NCBI GenBank assembly: GCA_011050675.1 | Contig: DRFI01000015.1 | Span: 1-64,000, forward strand | DNA: 64,000 bases | From: Maribacter sp. | GTDB taxonomy: Bacteria > Bacteroidota > Bacteroidia > Flavobacteriales > Flavobacteriaceae | Direction of reading: 5' to 3' | Part shown: positions 10,139-18,600 of the stretch, one piece after another | How positions within the stretch are numbered: the first letter of the stretch is position 1 | How the letters are laid out: every line of letters begins with the position of its first letter | Notes under the pieces: generated by a model | What the model was told of the DNA's origin: nothing | Seen by the model: the letters and a program-made list of their open reading frames with translations, nothing else | Databases searched by the model: none | Translations under genes and position numbers: made by a program

Positions 10139-11305
10139 CTATGTGATGGCTGCCTTTTTCTTTGCTTTAAACATTTTTGCGGCAGAGGTATAACCGCCTT
10201 CTGTGCCATCTACAAAGTGAGAATGAGTGGTTTTTTTGTCCAAAACATAACAAGACATTACAGAAGCATGGGTTACATGTATGCCATATATAAGCTTGTT
10301 GTCGTTTTCTAGCTCATCTAGAAAAGATATGAAATTATCTATTTTACTCTGCTCAGCGGTGAAAACTGTATTAATCATACCATCTAGCATAAATGTATGT
10401 GAAAGTTGACCTATTTGCTTGAGGTATTGTTTTCCGCTTCTTGTTAGCTTAAGGTATATTTTACCGAAATTAGTTTTAAGCCAACTTTTTAAGAAGTACA
10501 TCCAATTGTTCGATACAAGACTGATTTTCATCTCTGCCAAAACCTTTTTTGGGTTTGCGTCTAATTTTAGCATCGTATTTTTTATTGGTTGTCTATTTTC
10601 AAAGTTTCCAAAGTCTTTTTCCATTTGAGTAAGAACTCGCTTGTAGATGTCACTTTGAAAAGCTTCTTCAGAAACATCTAATAATAGGCAGACCACTTTT
10701 GCCTGACTCTTATCCGGACTTATTTCATCCCACCTACATTCCATTCCTTCTAAATTTAAAAGGGATTCATCGAACGATGTGGTATTTTTTTCCTTGAACG
10801 AAGATTTTATAAGGTGCTCGGCAACCTTTAAACCATTTCCTAGAACAATGGGAATAGAAAGTTTTTCGGTTAGTTGATGTTTTGCAATTTTCAGTTGTAC
10901 ATTTTGTTCCACTAAATCTTTTACGGGAATTTGACCTACCCTTAAAACTAGATTAACCTTTCTTTTAATATGTATTCTGTAATTGTTTAATACCTGAACT
11001 ATTTTATCTAAAAGTGAAAATGGAACTATAAAAGTAGCCCCGTCACCTCCAAAGAAATAAGGTATTTCTACATTTCCCTTAAATTTTCTAACCGTATTTA
11101 AAACAGAAATAATGGCACCTGTAGCTGTTAAGTTCACTTGATGGTGATTACCTTCTTTCACCGCATTCGTTGAATTTTGAATATCAACAACTACGACGTG
11201 CCAACTACCTGGCACATTTTTAAAATCTGCCTCGTTATCTAATAAATCTATTAGCGATTCTTTAGACTGTTTAATTTTTTTATAGAATTTTATATCTTCC
11301 ATCAA
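10139..11305 (-). CDS. DUF3095 family protein, class III cyclase-like
   Basis: 388 residues, no signal peptide or membrane segment. The N-terminal half has two features of class III nucleotide cyclases: VVVVDIQNST with Asp41 in the first metal-binding position, and YFFGGDGATF with Asp88 in the GGDGA loop of the second. The C-terminal half contains DUF3095-type conserved stretches (HASVMSCYV, FVDGTEGGYTSAA). DUF3095 proteins are annotated as adenylate cyclase-like, but activity is not generally established. The gene lies 29 bases behind the alginate lyase gene on the same strand and may be co-transcribed. Inferred role: cytoplasmic nucleotide signalling. Confidence 0.75.
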   Translation of the reverse strand: MMEDIKFYKKIKQSKESLIDLLDNEADFKNVPGSWHVVVVDIQNSTNAVKEGNHHQVNLTATGAIISVLNTVRKFKGNVEIPYFFGGDGATFIVPFSLLDKIVQVLNNYRIHIKRKVNLVLRVGQIPVKDLVEQNVQLKIAKHQLTEKLSIPIVLGNGLKVAEHLIKSSFKEKNTTSFDESLLNLEGMECRWDEISPDKSQAKVVCLLLDVSEEAFQSDIYKRVLTQMEKDFGNFENRQPIKNTMLKLDANPKKVLAEMKISLVSNNWMYFLKSWLKTNFGKIYLKLTRSGKQYLKQIGQLSHTFMLDGMINTVFTAEQSKIDNFISFLDELENDNKLIYGIHVTHASVMSCYVLDKKTTHSHFVDGTEGGYTSAAKMFKAKKKAAIT

Positions 11306-11334
11306 CTAAAATAGATGTTGGCTAAAAAGGTGTA

Positions 11335-12396
11335 TTAATTTAAAGGCGCTGTTCCTTCACCAACGGTTGCTTCTTTAAACCATACTTCTGTATAGCATCC
11401 GTTAGCGTACTGCTTGTTTATATCACCATCATATGTTTCTGAACCAGTGTGCCATACTATATTCTCTTCAGGATCCTTACCATTGGTTTGATTGTAAGCT
11501 CCTTGTTTAAAATTTTGTAATTCGCCAGCATAGGCATTTTCACGCTCTACACCATCACGACCTATTGATGCGTATAATGTCAATATTTGTTTTGGAATAT
11601 CTGTTGATTTTCCAAAATCTGTTTTAATTAAACTCTTGGCGAATTTTTTAGTTTCATGACCTTCGCTTTTAAAGGTTAAATACATAATACCTTTAAACAC
11701 GTTTACTTCATAGCTAAATTCTTCTCCAAGGGCAATACCATCTTCTGGTTCTGCAGGATAGGTAGTCGGTGTATCTCCGATAACAGACATATCATTTCCC
11801 CAAACTGCAGATGAATAATCCCATCTTTTAGAGTTATCGCCTTCGGTATTTATTTCATAGTTCCAAAAAACAGAACCTTTAGTATGCCCAGGAAATTTTT
11901 TGTAAAAGATTTTTAAAGGCTCGTTTTCATGACCTTCAGTACCATGAATTTGACCAACTACAACAGCATAAGAAGCAGCTACCCTTGCATCACCAGAAGT
12001 AGAAACATGTTTCACTTTTAAGGTCCCTGTTAGTTTTCCGCCAGTATTTGGTTTCCATTCCTTTTTTTGTCCTAGTTCTGTTCTGGTATTACTAGATGTT
12101 CTAGACGTTACTCCAGAATTGGGTGCTTTATAAACTACCCAATCAGTTTTGCCATCATTCTCTACATAGAAGAAATCGTCATGTTTAGTATCTAACAGGT
12201 CGCTAAAACTTTTGCCATCTCCACAAAGAATTTTCCAATCATCCATAAATGGGATTACATCACTTGGGTAAGTTACAATGTCTTGTTCAACGGTTGTTGT
12301 GGTTGATTTTGACTTGTTCTTACAGCTACTTATAGTTAATGCAAAACATAATATTACTACTGCAGGTCTTAGGATTTTTGAAAACTGTGTAATCAT
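11335..12396 (-). CDS. Alginate lyase, PL7 family lipoprotein
   Basis: 353 residues with a lipoprotein signal (lipobox TISSC, Cys25), so anchored in a membrane, probably the outer membrane. The three conserved PL7 blocks are visible: RTELG (105-109, the R(T/S)EL region), QIHG (149-152, catalytic Gln and His) and FKQGAYNQ (296-303, the YFKAGxYNQ block with the catalytic Tyr). PL7 enzymes cleave alginate by beta-elimination into unsaturated oligosaccharides. The fourth position of the usual RTELR is Gly here. There is no SusC/SusD pair next to it; its neighbours are a DUF3095 gene downstream and a divergent LytS/LytTR pair upstream. Subfamily and endo/exo mode cannot be read from the sequence. 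Confidence 0.88.
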   Translation of the reverse strand: MITQFSKILRPAVVILCFALTISSCKNKSKSTTTTVEQDIVTYPSDVIPFMDDWKILCGDGKSFSDLLDTKHDDFFYVENDGKTDWVVYKAPNSGVTSRTSSNTRTELGQKKEWKPNTGGKLTGTLKVKHVSTSGDARVAASYAVVVGQIHGTEGHENEPLKIFYKKFPGHTKGSVFWNYEINTEGDNSKRWDYSSAVWGNDMSVIGDTPTTYPAEPEDGIALGEEFSYEVNVFKGIMYLTFKSEGHETKKFAKSLIKTDFGKSTDIPKQILTLYASIGRDGVERENAYAGELQNFKQGAYNQTNGKDPEENIVWHTGSETYDGDINKQYANGCYTEVWFKEATVGEGTAPLN

Positions 12397-12541
12397 GAGA
12401 ATCTATTTATACTTGAATATATGATTTTAAAGATACACAGACCAATTGTTTATTCTTTTAGGTATCTATTTATAATGCAAATATGTATGTAAATAACTAT
12501 AAATTTAAAACAGTTAAATTTTTCTTTTTCAAGAAAAGAGC

Positions 12542-12614
12542 AGGCTAAACGCGTTTATTTTATATAGATGATTCCTTACTTTAGCCTATTCAAACAACTT
12601 CCATCTTAGCCTAT
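12542..12614. promoter_or_regulatory. Repeated TTAGCCT words in divergent promoter region
   Basis: In the spacer between the alginate lyase (minus) and the sensor kinase (plus), TTAGCCTAT occurs at 12581-12589 and again at 12606-12614, 25 bases apart, the second copy touching the ATG. An inverted copy of TTAGCCT lies at 12542-12548. LytTR regulators usually bind paired direct repeats, and a LytTR regulator is encoded just downstream, so autoregulation is possible. Confidence 0.3.
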
Positions 12615-14465
12615 ATGATTTTAAAATACAAGAGCCTAAAACAATTAGGTTTTTATGCTTTTATTTTTTTAACGTTTTTTGCCTGCACAAAACAAGATAC
12701 TATTCGCCCAAGTATAGAGAAAAGTTTGCTAGCAATAGATAGTTTAACCTTAACGCAACCAGAGCGATCTATATTAAAGTTAGATAGTTTATTGCAAAAC
12801 AGTACCCATTTAACCACATTAGAAACAGCCATATTATTGTTCAATAAAGGAGAGGCATTATATCTGAACGATAAGTATCAAGAAGCATTTAATACCCATT
12901 TAAAGTGTAACGAATTATTCGCTGAATTAAACGATACGTATAATGAAAGTAGAAGTTTAATTTCATTAAGTGGTGCAGCGCTACATATGGGAGATATAGA
13001 ATCTGCACAGAAATATGCGTTAAAAGCATTGAGCTTGGCACAATTAATTGGAGATAAGCGTATAGAAGGTAAAGCCTATAATCAATTATTTAAGCTTCAT
13101 TTTAAACTAAAAGACTACGACAATGCCTTAGTCTATATATCAGCAACCGATAATTTATTCTCTAAAGGTATTGACACCACTTCTATTATAGCTATAAAGG
13201 GTAATAAAGCCAGTGTATACTTAAAATTAAAAGAGTATAATAAGGCTTTGTCTAGTTATTCAGAGGCAATGGCGCTAAGTCAATCGCAAAGGGATCCTAA
13301 AACATTGGTTAGTATTCTAAATAATATTGGCTACACTTATATTGAAGCTGGAGATTATGAAAGTGCAGAAAAGTTTCTGAGAGGTTCTGCTACCTTAAAT
13401 AAAAATATAAAAGCTATTAACGCAGCTCCGTATAAAGGATTGGGTAATTTATTTTTATTGAAAGCAGAAAATGATTCGGCAGAAGTAAACTATAAGAAAG
13501 CATTAGAAATCTACATTGCCAATAGCAATTTTAAAGAGGAAATAGAGGTAAGAGATAAACTCGTAGCCTTAGCGATTATGTCTGGAGATTACACTACGGC
13601 TTTAGATAACCAAATGGCTAGAGATAGCTTGCAGTTAAATGTAAGTAGCTTAGAAAAGGACAGGCTCTTAAACTTCGCCAATGTTAACTATGAGGTTAAA
13701 CAAAAGGAGACCGAGATAAATCATCAAAAAGAAATCAATAATAGAAATCAGTTGCTATTAATTAGTACGATAATGGTTTTCGTTTTCTTATTCATTGCAA
13801 CAGCGTTTTATATATATAACACCAAATTAAAAGCAGTTAATAAAGCATCGAAATTAGAACAAAGTCTACTGCGTGTGCAAATGAATCCTCATTTTATATT
13901 CAATACGCTAGCTGCTATTCAGAATATAACCTTAGAAGGGAACCCTATAAAATCATCAAACTATATTGCTAGATTTTCTAAGTTGATTCGACAAAATTTC
14001 GACTACGTTAGAAAGGAGTCCATTACACTGGACAAAGAGGTTTCTATGATTTCTAATTATATAGAAACGCAGCAATTACGTTTCAATAATATTTTTTCAT
14101 ATAAAATTGAAATAGAAGATTCTTTAGACGTACACGCCATAAACGTACCCCCAATGTTATTGCAGCCTTTTGTAGAGAATGCCATTGAGTATGGTTTAAA
14201 AGAGAAGAAAGTAGGAGGAGAGCTTTTTGTGAAAATAGATAGCAATTCAAATGGGTTATCGTTCGTTATTTTAGATAATGGTTTAGGTCGATCTGCAAAA
14301 GCAAAAAAAGAAAAGTTAACGGAAGAGTTACATGCAACAACTATCTTTTTAGAACGTTTAAAAATGAGGAAAAAAGGGGAAGAGAAATCTTTTGTTATAG
14401 AAGATTTATTCGACGATAATAATACCCCTATTGGAACAAAAGTATTTTTTAAATTGAAACTTTAA
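12615..14465 (+). CDS. TPR-containing LytS-type sensor histidine kinase
   Basis: 616 residues. An N-terminal signal with a lipobox-like FFAC is followed by tetratricopeptide helices over about residues 35-340, predicted periplasmic. A membrane segment follows near residues 378-400 (LLLISTIMVFVFLFI). The cytoplasmic C-terminus is a His_kinase (LytS/YehU) domain with the phospho-acceptor motif MNPHFIFNT (His426), then an ATPase domain with the N-box QPFVENAIEYG and the DNGLG motif. It would sense an envelope signal through the TPRs and phosphorylate the LytTR regulator, whose ATG overlaps this stop codon (TAATG, translational coupling). The signal is unknown. Confidence 0.92.
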   Translation: MILKYKSLKQLGFYAFIFLTFFACTKQDTIRPSIEKSLLAIDSLTLTQPERSILKLDSLLQNSTHLTTLETAILLFNKGEALYLNDKYQEAFNTHLKCNELFAELNDTYNESRSLISLSGAALHMGDIESAQKYALKALSLAQLIGDKRIEGKAYNQLFKLHFKLKDYDNALVYISATDNLFSKGIDTTSIIAIKGNKASVYLKLKEYNKALSSYSEAMALSQSQRDPKTLVSILNNIGYTYIEAGDYESAEKFLRGSATLNKNIKAINAAPYKGLGNLFLLKAENDSAEVNYKKALEIYIANSNFKEEIEVRDKLVALAIMSGDYTTALDNQMARDSLQLNVSSLEKDRLLNFANVNYEVKQKETEINHQKEINNRNQLLLISTIMVFVFLFIATAFYIYNTKLKAVNKASKLEQSLLRVQMNPHFIFNTLAAIQNITLEGNPIKSSNYIARFSKLIRQNFDYVRKESITLDKEVSMISNYIETQQLRFNNIFSYKIEIEDSLDVHAINVPPMLLQPFVENAIEYGLKEKKVGGELFVKIDSNSNGLSFVILDNGLGRSAKAKKEKLTEELHATTIFLERLKMRKKGEEKSFVIEDLFDDNNTPIGTKVFFKLKL

Positions 14466-15202
14466 TGATAAAAGCAATTATAGTAGAAGATGAGTTTAAT
14501 GCTCTTAATACTTTAGATAAACTTATTGCATACACGCAAAAGGATATTGAAGTTATTGCCAAGATAGATAATGTCGAAGATGCTATTTCATTTTTAAAAG
14601 AGAATACTCCTGATCTTGTTTTCTTAGATATTGAACTTATTGGTGGTAATGCATTTCAAATTCTAGAGGCTTTAGATAGTATTGCTTTTAAAATAATCTT
14701 TACTACAGCTTATGATGAATTTGCTATAAAAGCAATTAAGTTCGATACGGTAGATTACTTATTAAAACCTATAGATTCAGATGAATTATCTAACTGTATC
14801 GATAGGTTTAGAGTCAGTTTTAAAAAAGAGCAAGTTTACAAAAATGCGGTAGAGAAAGTTTCTGAAATTAATGATAAAGAGATTCAGAAAACATTATTGA
14901 TTAAAACTGCAGATGCTCAATATTTTCTTCAAATTACAGATATTGTTCGTTGCCAATCAGACGGGGCGTATACTACTTTCCACACCCTAGATAAAAAAAT
15001 CATGAGTGCTCGTAATTTAAAGTACTATGAAAATATATTAAGTGAGCACACTTTTGTACGTGTACATCAATCTCATTTGGTGAACATTAAATATATTAAA
15101 ACAGTTAATTCTAATAATACTGTTCGCTTAACTAATGATGAGACAATACCTGTTGCAACACGTAAGAAAACTTACCTAAAACAGATTTTAGAAACACTTT
15201 AG
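14465..15202 (+). CDS. LytTR family response regulator
   Basis: 245 residues: receiver domain (1-120) with the acidic pocket VEDE, phospho-acceptor Asp55 in LVFLDIEL and Lys in YLLKPID, then a LytTR DNA-binding domain from about 146 to the end, including the conserved FVRVHQSHLVNI segment. It is the partner of the preceding kinase, with a one-base overlap. Targets are unknown; candidates in the sequence are its own upstream region, with TTAGCCTAT repeats, and the five-gene cluster that begins 106 bases downstream. Confidence 0.93.
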   Translation: MIKAIIVEDEFNALNTLDKLIAYTQKDIEVIAKIDNVEDAISFLKENTPDLVFLDIELIGGNAFQILEALDSIAFKIIFTTAYDEFAIKAIKFDTVDYLLKPIDSDELSNCIDRFRVSFKKEQVYKNAVEKVSEINDKEIQKTLLIKTADAQYFLQITDIVRCQSDGAYTTFHTLDKKIMSARNLKYYENILSEHTFVRVHQSHLVNIKYIKTVNSNNTVRLTNDETIPVATRKKTYLKQILETL

Positions 15203-15264
15203 GCGCAAATACAAAACGAAATCGGCAAATTTAAAACGGTTTCAAGATCACGCTATCCATGCTA

Positions 15265-15272
15265 TAGTTTTG
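15265..15272 (+). promoter_or_regulatory. Candidate -7 box of the M48/TerB cluster
   Basis: TAGTTTTG matches TAnnTTTG and lies 36 bases before the first ATG of the five-gene cluster. No clear TTG is present at the -33 position, so support is partial. Confidence 0.3.
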
Positions 15273-15308
15273 AGGTAAATAAACAAATAACCCTTAAAAT
15301 TAAAGATC

Positions 15309-15719
15309 ATGGGATTAAAAGAAAATCGATTTACAAAAACTTTTCAAGAAGAACAATTTCCACAGTTAAAGGGGCAAATAAATGAAGCCGCTGGTTTTGA
15401 TGTGCCTTTGAACATTGAATGGGAAAAATTATTTGAAGATCGCTTTATGCATCTTTATAATGATTCGTACCCAAAAATATATTTCTTCCCAATTATAGAA
15501 GCTTTCAAGTCAATAGCTACAGACGATATGGGAAAAGAAGCTCTTAAGGATAGCCTAAAAGAAATACGTATAACCAATACAGTAGACCACCATAACCCAA
15601 GTAACGCATATTCATTTGTAGATGGAGTGCTAACATTTGATCATAGCCCAATAATTAATGCCGAAGATGTTGATAGACGAACAAGTGTTCTTATAGAATT
15701 ATTAGAGAATAATCTATAA
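15309..15719 (+). CDS. Hypothetical protein; stand-alone copy of the N-terminal domain of the 17436-18596 product
   Basis: 136 residues, cytosolic by appearance, family not recognised. It aligns end to end, at roughly half identical positions, with the first ~137 residues of the fourth gene of this cluster. Shared blocks include the MGLKE start, INxAAG, EDRFxHLYN, PKIYF, DDMG and the HSPxINA segment. This is the first gene of a plus-strand cluster ending in an M48-TerB protein. Having the domain both alone and fused suggests that the copies pair or compete. Function unknown. Confidence 0.75.
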   Translation: MGLKENRFTKTFQEEQFPQLKGQINEAAGFDVPLNIEWEKLFEDRFMHLYNDSYPKIYFFPIIEAFKSIATDDMGKEALKDSLKEIRITNTVDHHNPSNAYSFVDGVLTFDHSPIINAEDVDRRTSVLIELLENNL

Positions 15720-15761
15720 GCTACCATTTAAACTGAAGTGTAATAGGTTATAAATATTGAT

Positions 15762-16733
15762 ATGTTCAAATTCATTTTTTACTTTGTCCTGATAATAATT
15801 TTACTGTTTGTCGCTGGTTTTGGTTTTTCTAATTTGAAAGCTAAAAGAGACTTTGTAGCGCATTTAAATAAGTATCATCATAATAAATATGATATACTAA
15901 CATTTAAAAGAAATTTTAATGCAGCTAACATGAACCCTAATCTATACCGGGTAGAGTTAGCGCTCAAAGAAAACAGAGACATTATTATCAACTTTGAATG
16001 GAATGCAAAAAGTAAAGATTTACATTTTTCATTTCACAGCAGTAGAGACAGGGGTATTGAAGCATTAACACGCTATGAAGAGCAAGTAATTGTATTACGT
16101 AAAGAAATGCATGAATTGTTGCGTGCAGATTTATATAATTTGGATGTCAATGTTTATAGCCACACTATAGATATAAGTTTAAAAGCAGAACCTACGCTAC
16201 AAGATTTTCAATTTTTTTCTGATAAGATATGTAGCTTATTGGTGGATTACCCAGATACATGGATGCAAGAAGCTCATGTTAGTTTTAAAATTATAGAAGA
16301 AACAAAAGGGTTCTATGAGCTTATTGTAAAGCCTAGCACAATTGATGATAGTAACGATTCATTTAGATATAGACACAATGCTATTGTTACTAATAATTAT
16401 GGTTCAGAAAAAGCTGAGCGTATTGGTGCTATCGTTCAAAAAGAATTTTCCAAAACAGATTCTCCTGCTTACTTAAATAATATTTGGGTCCATCAATCTC
16501 AACTAGACTCTCTTTACATCGCTTTTGAAAAACATGAATACCTAAAAGAATCTGAGGGTAATGTCAATTTAACAAAGGGTGTTGGAATGGGTTTTGTAAA
16601 AATGAACTATCCCAAATTAGAGAAGGAAACTTATACTTATTATGATTACAAGACCACACCTAGTGATGGCATTTATATGTACCTAATTAGTCAATTGCCA
16701 GAAGATTACCAATATCTCATAGCAGATTCTTAA
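15762..16733 (+). CDS. Hypothetical membrane-anchored protein in the M48/TerB cluster
   Basis: 323 residues, not recognised. A single hydrophobic N-terminal segment (FIFYFVLIIILLFVAGFGF, residues 4-22) followed by a basic stretch reads as a signal anchor. The remainder is a soluble alpha/beta-looking region with no catalytic motif that I can identify. It is the only membrane-attached product in the cluster and could tether the system to the membrane (inference). It starts 42 bases after the preceding gene and ends 14 bases before the next. Confidence 0.7.
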   Translation: MFKFIFYFVLIIILLFVAGFGFSNLKAKRDFVAHLNKYHHNKYDILTFKRNFNAANMNPNLYRVELALKENRDIIINFEWNAKSKDLHFSFHSSRDRGIEALTRYEEQVIVLRKEMHELLRADLYNLDVNVYSHTIDISLKAEPTLQDFQFFSDKICSLLVDYPDTWMQEAHVSFKIIEETKGFYELIVKPSTIDDSNDSFRYRHNAIVTNNYGSEKAERIGAIVQKEFSKTDSPAYLNNIWVHQSQLDSLYIAFEKHEYLKESEGNVNLTKGVGMGFVKMNYPKLEKETYTYYDYKTTPSDGIYMYLISQLPEDYQYLIADS

Positions 16734-16747
16734 AACCACCTAAAATC

Positions 16748-17401
16748 ATGGAAAAATCATTTTATAAAGCGTTTGTAGCTCAAACGCCAGAGGAAGTATT
16801 GCATACTGTTTTTAAGAAAGAGGAAGACATTTTAATAGCGATTTCATTAAATAATGGAGCATATTTAGAAGGTGTAATTCTAGATATTACTAAAGATAAT
16901 GATCACCAAAAATCTGTGTGTATGTTATCTCTAGAAGAACAAGTTTACTTTTTCAATATTCACACTATTTCCCTTGTTACTATAAAACAACCTAAAAAAA
17001 TGGTTGTTGAATTATCTAAAGGAGCTATTAGTAGACCAATTTCATCAGATAATGAAAACCTTACTGTTTTACAACTTAAACGTTGGTTAAGTGCTGAGAA
17101 AAGTACGCTAGGAAATCAAATTCAAGTATTCAATATTGAAGCTGTTTCTACTGAAGAATTAAATGACAGACTAAACATACAAGATGTCTTTTCGGCTCTA
17201 AAGAGTGTAGTTAGTATAATAACTAAAGACGAATTAGGTAAAGAGGCTTGGAGCGGTATTGATACTGTGGTTTTACAGCAAGCCGACACATTAGAGCTCA
17301 ATATTAAAGAAAATACATTGACTATTTCAATTGCTATAGATAAGGCTTTACCTGCAAAACTATCTGAAGTTTTAGAAAAAAAACTTCTTCGAATATTATA
17401 A
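16748..17401 (+). CDS. Hypothetical protein in the M48/TerB cluster
   Basis: 217 residues, no signal peptide or membrane segment, family not recognised. It is rich in short hydrophobic beta-like stretches (ILIAISLNNGAYLEGVILD near 27-45) and has a charged helical middle (VLQLKRWLSAEKSTLG). No metal-binding or nucleotide-binding motif is visible. It is placed third in the cluster with small gaps on both sides, so co-expression is likely. Function unknown. Confidence 0.7.
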   Translation: MEKSFYKAFVAQTPEEVLHTVFKKEEDILIAISLNNGAYLEGVILDITKDNDHQKSVCMLSLEEQVYFFNIHTISLVTIKQPKKMVVELSKGAISRPISSDNENLTVLQLKRWLSAEKSTLGNQIQVFNIEAVSTEELNDRLNIQDVFSALKSVVSIITKDELGKEAWSGIDTVVLQQADTLELNIKENTLTISIAIDKALPAKLSEVLEKKLLRIL

Positions 17402-17435
17402 ATAAATAAAATATAATTTTTTAAATAAAACCAAA

Positions 17436-18596
17436 ATGGGACTTAAAGAAAAAAGAATAATTAAAGCATTTGAAAACGATTTATATCCAGCATTAGAGAC
17501 CGAAATTAATGGAGCAGCAGGTTACACTGTAGCAATTGAGATTATGTGGGACACTTTAATGGAAGATCGCTTTTCTCATTTATATAACGAAACCTTTCCA
17601 AAAATCTATTTTCTACCATTAATAGAAGGTTTTAAAGCTATTTGTTTAGATGATATGGGTATTGATCTTTTAAAAGCAGGATTAAAAAAAGTAATCATTG
17701 TTAATGAAAATGATGAGCATAACATAGAACGAGCTATAACTTTTGAGGATGGTGTGTTAAAGATAAATCACAGTCCGGTAATTAATGCGGATAAGGTTGA
17801 GGACAGAACAGCAAGAATCGTGTCTTTACTAGAAGATAAATTGGAAGATTTTGCTGAAAACAAAAGAGAGACGGCAACTACTGAATCAGCTAGTAATAAT
17901 GAGAATACTGCTGACACTCCAAATACGCTAGACATAAATGAATTGTACAACCAGTCGTTCGTTACATCTGTAGAAAAACAAGAGATTTTTAATGAAATCG
18001 TTGAAGGCTTAGGCTGGAGCTGCGATATGTTAGAAGGTAAATTAACCTTTGGGGAAGACAAAGTTTTTGATATTCAAATTCTTGGAACCTATTCAGAGAA
18101 CGAGAAAAGTTGGTTATGGGCTTGGGCAAATACACAGAGTGGTATTCCAGAGAAATTTTTACAAACATCATTAGCGGTAAAAGCATTGGGCGAAGCTTAT
18201 AAAGTTGAAGATTTTACTACTCCTAAAATGGAGGTTGAATCTGATCCAGGTGTGTTTTTCTCTACTATAGCCTCTGTTATGACAGGAGAAAGCTGCTATG
18301 TTCCTTTAACGTTTAAAGGCATAATAGTATATGTGACCATTACTTCTAAAGAAGCAGATAGTAAGGCTAGAACATCACCAGCTTTAATCTGTTCTCATTT
18401 TTCTCAAGTAGCTGCCAATTACACATTTCCACATAAATACAGTTTGTTCTTTTATTTAAAAGCCAAAGGTTACGAAGTAGAATTACCTGGTAACAATGTA
18501 GTAGCCAAAAATGGAGAAGATCAAATTTTAGGAATATTTGATTTAAAAGGCAGACTAATGAAAATTTCTAACTCAAAATTAACCGTTCAAGCTTAA
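17436..18596 (+). CDS. Two-domain protein: cluster-specific N-terminal domain plus DUF6882-like domain
   Basis: 386 residues. Residues 1-137 are a paralogue of the 136-residue first gene of the cluster. An Asn/Thr/Glu-rich linker (about 140-170) follows. The C-terminal part contains a DUF6882-like signature, SWLWAWANTQSG, with the following helix of alanine-rich residues. DUF6882 has no established function. No signal peptide is present, so it is cytosolic. It ends four bases before the ATG of the M48-TerB gene, suggesting tight coupling of the two products. Confidence 0.7.
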   Translation: MGLKEKRIIKAFENDLYPALETEINGAAGYTVAIEIMWDTLMEDRFSHLYNETFPKIYFLPLIEGFKAICLDDMGIDLLKAGLKKVIIVNENDEHNIERAITFEDGVLKINHSPVINADKVEDRTARIVSLLEDKLEDFAENKRETATTESASNNENTADTPNTLDINELYNQSFVTSVEKQEIFNEIVEGLGWSCDMLEGKLTFGEDKVFDIQILGTYSENEKSWLWAWANTQSGIPEKFLQTSLAVKALGEAYKVEDFTTPKMEVESDPGVFFSTIASVMTGESCYVPLTFKGIIVYVTITSKEADSKARTSPALICSHFSQVAANYTFPHKYSLFFYLKAKGYEVELPGNNVVAKNGEDQILGIFDLKGRLMKISNSKLTVQA

Positions 18597-18600
18597 AATT

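Noticed and set aside
11335-15202. The alginate lyase as part of an alginate PUL
   Set aside because: No SusC/SusD pair, PL6, PL17 or KDG-pathway gene is near it; the closest genes are a cyclase-like protein and a two-component pair.
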